Shown in pieces: positions 5,704 to 9,813 of a stretch of 9,813 nucleotides of DNA; position 1 is the first letter of the stretch, and every line of letters begins with the position of its first letter. Source of the stretch: an uncultured Desulfobacterium sp. (GTDB lineage Bacteria > Desulfobacterota > Desulfobacteria > Desulfobacterales > Desulfobacteraceae); contig CAKZLA010000123.1 in assembly GCA_937124525.1 (NCBI GenBank), positions 1 through 9,813 on the forward strand, read 5' to 3'. The notes below the pieces were generated by a model. That model searched no databases, was not told the DNA's origin, and worked only from the letters and a program-made list of their open reading frames with translations. The position numbers were made by a program, and so were the translations under genes.

Positions 5704-6867
5704 TTATATAATTTCCAGTTCTGCATGAAGTGCTCCCGCGGCCTTCATGGCCTGCAACACTGTGATCAAATCCCTGGGGGATACACCAATGGCGTTGAGA
5801 GCCTTGACCAGTTGATCTATGGTGTTTCCCCCATTTAAAAGCATCAGCTTGGCTTCTTCTTCTGAAACATTCACATCACTTTCCGGGGTCACCACAGTAC
5901 TGCCCCCGGGAGCAACCGTCACGCCGTCAGCCGTTTGGGCCGCCCCCCCCCTGCCCGAAGGTGCAAAGGGTGCTGGTTGTGAAACATTCTTGGTTTCCTT
6001 GATCTGAATGCTTAAATTACCATGGGCCACGGCCACATTGGAGATCCTGACATTTTCACCGATCACAACGGTTCCTGTGCGCTCATTGACAATAATTTTT
6101 GCTGTACCGCCTATTACAAGTTCAAGTTTTCCCATCTGGGCAATTAAATCCACCACTCGATGGCGAAACGCCTGGGGCACTTTAAATTCCAGGGTACCGG
6201 AATCAATGGCTGCGGCACTGCCGTCTCCATATTGCTGGTTGATGATCTGGGCAATGGCTGAAGCCGTATTAAAGTCCGGGTCATTGAGAATCATGACAAG
6301 CGATTGCCTGGAGGACAAGGACAGGGGAATTTCCCTTTCCACCGTTGCTCCCCCGGAAATCCTACCCACAGTTGGATGATTTTTCTGGGTCCCTCCCCCG
6401 GCACCCCCGCCCACACTATATCCCCCCACGGAGAGGGGACCCTGGGCCAAGGCATACACTTTATTATCGATTCCTTTTAAAGGGGTCAATATAAGCGTCC
6501 CCCCCACAAGGCTCTTGGCATCACCAATGGAGGAAATGGTAATATCAATTTTTTTACCAATTCTGGCAAAGGGTGGAAGGGTGGCACTGACAATAACAGC
6601 CGCCACATTTTTCACCTTCATGTCCGAAGCTTTGACACGGATGCCTGTATGCTCCAGCATATTGGCAAGTCCCTGGAGGGTAAACTCGGTGCCACTTTTA
6701 TCGCCACTGCCATTGAGACCTATGACCAGTCCATAACCAAAGAGTTGATTGGGCCGAACCCCTTGAATGGAAACAATATCTTTTATCCTTGCCGACATTG
6801 CCGTGGAAGGCATTAAGAAACACAACGCCCCCATCATCAGGCACAAATATTTAAAAGGGCCAGACAT
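5704..6867 (-). CDS. flgI: FlgI, flagellar P-ring protein
   Basis: FlgI polymerises in the periplasm into the P ring, the bushing around the rod at the peptidoglycan layer, with FlgA as its chaperone. The 387-residue precursor has a Sec signal peptide (hydrophobic 8-20, likely cleavage after AMSA at 26). A near-invariant mature start follows: RIKDIVSIQGVRPNQLFGYGLVIGLNGSGD, in two blocks (27-41 and 42-56). The C-terminus contains the conserved NTIDQLVKALNAIGVSPRD and QAMKAAGALHAELEII. ATG 6867 is chosen over an in-frame codon 105 bp upstream because only this start puts the signal peptide at the N-terminus. It overlaps the 3' end of flgH by 17 bp in another frame. The stop is TAA at 5706-5704, followed by the 180-bp repeat element before flgJ. 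Confidence 0.97.
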   Translation of the reverse strand: MSGPFKYLCLMMGALCFLMPSTAMSARIKDIVSIQGVRPNQLFGYGLVIGLNGSGDKSGTEFTLQGLANMLEHTGIRVKASDMKVKNVAAVIVSATLPPFARIGKKIDITISSIGDAKSLVGGTLILTPLKGIDNKVYALAQGPLSVGGYSVGGGAGGGTQKNHPTVGRISGGATVEREIPLSLSSRQSLVMILNDPDFNTASAIAQIINQQYGDGSAAAIDSGTLEFKVPQAFRHRVVDLIAQMGKLELVIGGTAKIIVNERTGTVVIGENVRISNVAVAHGNLSIQIKETKNVSQPAPFAPSGRGGAAQTADGVTVAPGGSTVVTPESDVNVSEEEAKLMLLNGGNTIDQLVKALNAIGVSPRDLITVLQAMKAAGALHAELEII

Positions 6868-7567
6868 TATCCACCACCTTCCCCAACCACCCGGGTTTCT
6901 GTTTGTCTGCAACGGCCCCGACACCTGAATAATATATCTGGGCATTTGCAACATATGTGGAGGCAATCTCATTGTAGGTGCTTATATCAGCAGGCCTGAC
7001 CACCCCTGAAATTACAAGATACTGGGTTTCATTGTTCACATTGATTTCTCTTTTTCCATTGATGAACATATTTCCGTTGGGAAATACCTGAACCACCACG
7101 GCGGAAACATAGGCTGTTATATTTCCATCTCGAACACTGGAACCCGACCCTTCAAAAGTAGATGCCAATTCGGCGGCTATAAGATCATCGCTTCCAGGAT
7201 TCTGGGCAAGACGTGGGTTCTTTGCTGCCAGAGCATCCATATATCCAAGAAGCTTAAGCTTGGCATTGATCCCTGAAGATCTGGAAGCGCTGGTATTGGC
7301 ATTGAGGCTTGCACTGGGATCTTCCACGATCCTGACCACAAGAATATCACCCACCTTTCTTGCTTTTTTATCAAGGTAAAGATCTATGCCTGCGGTTTCC
7401 GACCACAAAGAGCCCGCCGCCCGCTTGATTGTGACAGATTTTGGGAATTCGGGTGATTTGACATTTTTCACCGCTGTGACATCCGATGGTGACAAGGGTA
7501 CTGCAGCACACCCTGTCAAAGCACTCATTCCCAGTATCAGACATCCGACCAGGCTTAATAAATTCAT
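6851..7567 (-). CDS. flgH: FlgH, flagellar L-ring lipoprotein
   Basis: FlgH is an outer-membrane lipoprotein that forms the L ring around the rod. The 238-residue precursor has a lipoprotein signal with lipobox LTGC (17-20, acylated Cys20). Family blocks are GSLW (52-55), RKVGDILVVRIVE (70-82), GNMFINGKREINVNNETQYLVISGVVRP in the C-terminal half, and ADISTYNEIASTYVANAQI before the GWLGKVVDNVWPF tail. ATG 7567 is preceded directly by seven G then AG, so any ribosome pairing must use wobble G-U contacts or a short spacer. No better start exists, because the lipobox needs these residues. It follows flgA by 23 bp and overlaps flgI by 17 bp. Confidence 0.97.
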   Translation of the reverse strand: MNLLSLVGCLILGMSALTGCAAVPLSPSDVTAVKNVKSPEFPKSVTIKRAAGSLWSETAGIDLYLDKKARKVGDILVVRIVEDPSASLNANTSASRSSGINAKLKLLGYMDALAAKNPRLAQNPGSDDLIAAELASTFEGSGSSVRDGNITAYVSAVVVQVFPNGNMFINGKREINVNNETQYLVISGVVRPADISTYNEIASTYVANAQIYYSGVGAVADKQKPGWLGKVVDNVWPF

Positions 7568-7577
7568 CTCCCCCCCT
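7568..7577 (-). promoter_or_regulatory. Unusual poly-G ribosome site of flgH
   Basis: On the minus strand the ten bases before ATG 7567 are A, seven G, A and G. A conventional GGAGG with 5-9 nt spacing is missing. Pairing with CCUCC through the upstream Gs would need a G-U wobble. flgG has a similar GGGGG site (9148-9144), there with a normal 6-nt spacer. Confidence 0.5.
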
Positions 7578-7590
7578 GTATGATCAAGTG

Positions 7591-8349
7591 TTAAATATCC
7601 ACCTGGACCGTTGACGTATCTATGACCCTTGCAAGTATTTTCTTATTACTCATGGTATTTAGAACGCTGATGGATTCCCCTTTGAACCCATCGCCAAGTA
7701 CCTTGCCAGGGGCTGTAATCCGCATTCCTCCGGACTGGACCAGGATGGTCACCATGTCCCCCCGCTTAACAACGGGGTTTTTCTTTAATACCCATTGTTT
7801 AAGGATATCATCGGCTTTGATATTGTGCTTTGCCATGAGACCCAACACCTGGTTTATGTCAACCACCACATCATCAACCATATCGGAAATATTTCTACGG
7901 TCCATATAAAGGTCGTTCTGGCTGATCACCCTTCCCCGCTTCAAATTCCGGGACACACAGACCACGGTTTCAAAAATATCCAACCACGCACAAAGCGTCA
8001 CCTTGTTTTGCAATATGCCGTTAACACTGACCTCGGCCTTTAAGCGCACGTATTCAACCAGTTTATTGTTCCTGTTCGGGACTACGCGGATATTAACATT
8101 ACCCTGGGGTACCGGTTCATCCCGAAGAACTTTAAATTTTGAAATAACAACATTGGCAGACTCCCTTCCCGAATACTGGGAAACAAACTGATCAAAGGCT
8201 TTTCTAAAAAGGGCCGGAGCAATGGTTTGATACCCTTGGGCATTATAGTCTTTATTTACCTGCAGGGAGTTTGCACTTCCCCCTTGAACATCAAACAAGA
8301 AGATCAGTGCAAATACCAGAAAAATATTTATGTGCCGTATTCTGGACAT
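7591..8349 (-). CDS. flgA: FlgA, P-ring assembly chaperone
   Basis: FlgA is a periplasmic protein that binds FlgI and promotes P-ring polymerisation. The 252-residue precursor has a Sec signal (hydrophobic 8-19, likely cleavage near SANS at 25-28). The C-terminal part is the conserved SAF/ChapFlgA region: SRNLKRGRVISQNDLYMDRRN (133-153), VLKKNPVVKRGDMVTILVQSGGMRI in two blocks (187-199 and 200-211), GKVLGDGFKGESISVLN (215-231) and a VIDTSTVQVDI end. Cys120 and Cys131 could form a periplasmic disulfide. ATG 8349 has AGGT 7 nt upstream, embedded in the flgG stop region. Only 5 bp separate it from flgG. It precedes flgH and flgI, its partner. Confidence 0.94.
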   Translation of the reverse strand: MSRIRHINIFLVFALIFLFDVQGGSANSLQVNKDYNAQGYQTIAPALFRKAFDQFVSQYSGRESANVVISKFKVLRDEPVPQGNVNIRVVPNRNNKLVEYVRLKAEVSVNGILQNKVTLCAWLDIFETVVCVSRNLKRGRVISQNDLYMDRRNISDMVDDVVVDINQVLGLMAKHNIKADDILKQWVLKKNPVVKRGDMVTILVQSGGMRITAPGKVLGDGFKGESISVLNTMSNKKILARVIDTSTVQVDI

Positions 8350-8354
8350 ATTAA

Positions 8355-9137
8355 TTACCTTTTAAGGTTATTGGCCGTTTGCAGCATTGCGTCCGCCGTC
8401 TGTATGGATTTACTGTTCATCTCATAGGCCCGTTGGGCCATGATCATATTCACCATCTCTTCCACAACGTCCACATTTGATTTTTCAACAAATCCCTGGA
8501 GAATCGTCCCCATGCCCTCTGATCCCGGTGTGGCAAAAATAGCCTCCCCGGATGCATCGGTACTCATATAAAGATTATGTCCCAGACTGGAGAGTCCGGC
8601 AGAGTTTGGAAAGCCATAAAGCTCAATCTCACCCAGGACCACCCCGGCCCCTGTGGGATCAAAGGCGGTGACCTGGCCATATTTATCAATGGTCACCGAA
8701 AGCGTGTCCGCAGGAACAGTCATCTCTGGCTGGAGTTTATCCCCGTTGGGGGTGACAATGTTCCCCTCGCTGTCCATTTTAAAATTACCGGCCCGGGTAT
8801 AACGTTCCAGATCATTGCTGAGCACCTTGAAAAAGCCATTTCCTTCAATGGCAACGTCCAATTCATTTTTTGTCTGCTCAAAATCTCCCTGCATGAACAT
8901 CTTTTGAACCCCCAGGGTCTCGGTGCCCATGCCCACCTGGATACCCGTGGGAATCTGATCTCCACCGGCGGTTTCAGCGCCACCCTGATTCAGGGTCTGG
9001 TACATGAGATCCTGGAACTCGGCACGACTTTTTTTAAAACTGGTGGTATTAACATTGGCAAGGTTGTTGGAAATAACATCAATTGTTGTCTGCTGTGCAG
9101 CCATTCCTGACGCTGCCGACCACATTCCTCGTATCAT
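8355..9137 (-). CDS. flgG: FlgG, distal rod protein
   Basis: FlgG makes the distal rod, the drive-shaft section that passes through the P and L rings. At 260 residues it has the standard length. The N-terminus MIRGMWSAASGMAAQQTTIDVISNNLANVNTTSF, in two parts, contains the rod/hook signature around 20-34. The middle has DVAIEGNGFFKV and the YTRAGNFKMDSEGNIV segment. The C-terminus carries the conserved GFVEKSNVDVVEEMVNMI and AQRAYEMNSKSIQTADAMLQT helices. ATG 9137 is chosen over an in-frame codon 48 bp upstream because the family starts MIRGMW/MMRSLW and GGGGG (9148-9144) lies 6 nt away. It is separated from flgF by 274 bp, although these genes are usually nearly adjacent. Confidence 0.97.
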   Translation of the reverse strand: MIRGMWSAASGMAAQQTTIDVISNNLANVNTTSFKKSRAEFQDLMYQTLNQGGAETAGGDQIPTGIQVGMGTETLGVQKMFMQGDFEQTKNELDVAIEGNGFFKVLSNDLERYTRAGNFKMDSEGNIVTPNGDKLQPEMTVPADTLSVTIDKYGQVTAFDPTGAGVVLGEIELYGFPNSAGLSSLGHNLYMSTDASGEAIFATPGSEGMGTILQGFVEKSNVDVVEEMVNMIMAQRAYEMNSKSIQTADAMLQTANNLKR

Positions 9138-9316
9138 AGTGTTCCCCCGTGATTTGATAAAAACCGTCATCCCGCCACCGATCAAATAAAAGACTCTAAT
9201 GATTAGCGATGAGGCGATGTCATCAAGTGCATTTCAATTTTAAGGCCCTGGGTCTTTTGTCTGCCACCTGTAAAATGCTTAAATTCCGGTGATCAATCCA
9301 AAAAATATGACGGGTT

Positions 9317-9374
9317 TTTGTGTAAAAATATGTTCAATATTATTATATTATTAGAGTCTCAATTTTCGTTGTGG
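9317..9374 (+). repeat. 58-bp intergenic repeat, copy C
   Basis: Without gaps it matches B-left at 40 of 58 and copy A at 41 of 58 by hand count. The inner third is strongest (TCTCAATTTTCGTTGTGG), while the middle is AT-drifted. The inner end continues as CAGGCCATGG into the hairpin at 9373-9403, next to the flgF stop. Confidence 0.7.
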
Positions 9375-9403
9375 CAGGCCATGGTGAATGATCATGGTAT
9401 GCC
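9373..9403 (-). terminator. Hairpin just after the flgF stop (inner end of repeat copy C)
   Basis: GGCA (9373-9376) and CCATG (9379-9383) pair with TGCC (9400-9403) and CATGG (9393-9397) across a 2-by-2 internal loop and a 9-nt loop. No U-tract follows on the minus strand, so it is not a standard intrinsic terminator. It may attenuate transcription, protect the flgF 3' end, or simply be part of the repeat. Confidence 0.35.
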
Positions 9404-9411
9404 CATGGCAG

Positions 9412-9813
9412 TTATCCCAGTCCAAAACCTGACATCATTTTTTCTGTCATTTCACCAATGGTCTGAATAGCCTTCTGACTGACCTCATGACACCTGAACA
9501 TCTCCATCATTTTGACCATTTCTTCTGTGGGATTTACATTTGCTTTTTCCAGAAAACCCTGTTTTACGCTGATGTTTTCCACTTGAATAATATTAGTATC
9601 CGCACCGGCATGGGAATAAATGGAGTCCCCCTCTTTTACAAGATCCTGGGGATTGTTAAAGTCAACCACGGCCAATCGATCAATGGGTTGTCCATTGACA
9701 GCAACCCCACCGTCACCACCAATGGAAATCAATCCACCACTGACTTCCATGGGCCCGTTTTCTCCCATCACTCGGTCCCCATTTTCAGTGACCAGGTAAC
9801 CCTGGTCATCCAT
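9412..9813 (-). CDS. flgF: FlgF, proximal rod protein (C-terminal part, cut by right edge)
   Basis: The frame is open to the window end, so only the last 133 residues are seen, against about 250 for the family. The ATG at 9813-9811 is probably internal. DDQGYLVTENGDRVMGENGP matches the typical rod-protein segment preceding the D1 core. RLAVVDFNNPQDLVKEGDSIY is a standard FlgF/FlgG block. The C-terminus shows QGFLEKANVNPTEEMVKMMEMFR and a closing helix, then a short SGFGLG tail. FlgF builds the proximal rod and is exported by the flagellar apparatus. FlgF rather than FlgG or FlgE is inferred from its position before a clear flgG and from the acidic GENGP region. The stop is TAA at 9414-9412. 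Confidence 0.88.
   Translation of the reverse strand: MDDQGYLVTENGDRVMGENGPMEVSGGLISIGGDGGVAVNGQPIDRLAVVDFNNPQDLVKEGDSIYSHAGADTNIIQVENISVKQGFLEKANVNPTEEMVKMMEMFRCHEVSQKAIQTIGEMTEKMMSGFGLG

Larger units (their letters stand above)
9138..9411. other. flgF-flgG intergenic region (274 bp) with repeat arms
   Basis: It contains a full 58-bp repeat copy (9317-9374), the hairpin after the flgF stop (9373-9403), an AT-rich stretch, and a degenerate possible arm on the minus strand around 9210-9172, sharing ATCATTAGAG and a GTGGCGGG end. GACTCTAAT (9192-9200) and ATTAGAGTC (9350-9358) form a perfect 9-bp inverted repeat. I see no open reading frame of its own and no good sigma-54 or sigma-28 promoter. 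Confidence 0.55.

Noticed and set aside
5537..5728. Plus-strand open reading frame of 63 codons across the flgI-flgJ gap
   Set aside because: It reads through the repeat core and the right arm, has no Shine-Dalgarno site, and runs into the flgI coding region on the opposite strand.
8577..9110. Long plus-strand open frame opposite flgG (and similar ones opposite flgK and flgI)
   Set aside because: It is a shadow frame of a confidently identified gene, with no independent ribosome site or recognisable product.
9420..9438. GTCCAAAACCTGACATCAT at the end of flgF resembles the repeat arm (17 positions match B-left with one gap)
   Set aside because: It lies inside the flgF coding sequence (SGFGLG tail), similarity falls off on both sides, and a full copy of the repeat already ends at 9374. 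Chance is likely, though donation of the flgF tail by a repeat cannot be excluded.

Overview
The window is part of a flagellar gene cluster from a Gram-negative, outer-membrane-bearing bacterium, most likely a sulfate-reducing member of the Desulfobacterota (class Desulfobacteria or a relative). The evidence is the gene set. FlgH and FlgI (L and P rings) require an outer membrane. The adjacent csrA-fliW pair, the short single-domain FlgJ and the order flgF-G-A-H-I-J-N-K-L-csrA-fliW match deltaproteobacterial loci as I know them. The species is inferred and was not looked up.

Layout: almost everything lies on the minus strand and reads from right to left. From 9813 down to 770 come flgF (cut by the right edge), flgG, flgA, flgH, flgI, flgJ (rod-binding domain only), flgN, flgK, flgL, csrA and fliW. 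At the left edge, on the plus strand and converging on fliW, are the 3' end of an unrecognised small-protein gene and flgM. No gene-free stretch exceeds 300 bases. The largest gaps are flgF-flgG (274 bp), flgI-flgJ (244 bp), flgM-fliW (163 bp) and flgK-flgL (120 bp).

How the genes work together: FlgF and FlgG form the rod. FlgA helps FlgI build the P ring, FlgH is the L-ring lipoprotein, and the FlgJ-type protein caps the growing rod. FlgN is the export chaperone for FlgK and FlgL, the hook-filament junction proteins. FlgM holds sigma-28 inactive until it is exported through the finished hook. CsrA represses translation of its flagellar targets and FliW sequesters CsrA, so the window holds both late-flagellar checkpoints: FlgM/sigma-28 and FliW/CsrA. 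A sigma-28-like promoter candidate lies just before flgN. If real, it would make flgN-flgK-flgL-csrA-fliW a late transcription unit of its own.

The genes themselves are conventional. The unexpected part lies between them. Three intergenic gaps (flgM-fliW, flgI-flgJ, flgF-flgG) hold copies of one 58-bp sequence that align without gaps and end in a GTGG/GTGGCAG motif next to a short hairpin. In the flgI-flgJ gap two copies face each other and form a 180-bp imperfect palindrome. This REP- or MITE-like family is the best candidate here for something undescribed. I found no tRNA, rRNA, CRISPR array, intact transposase or defence system.
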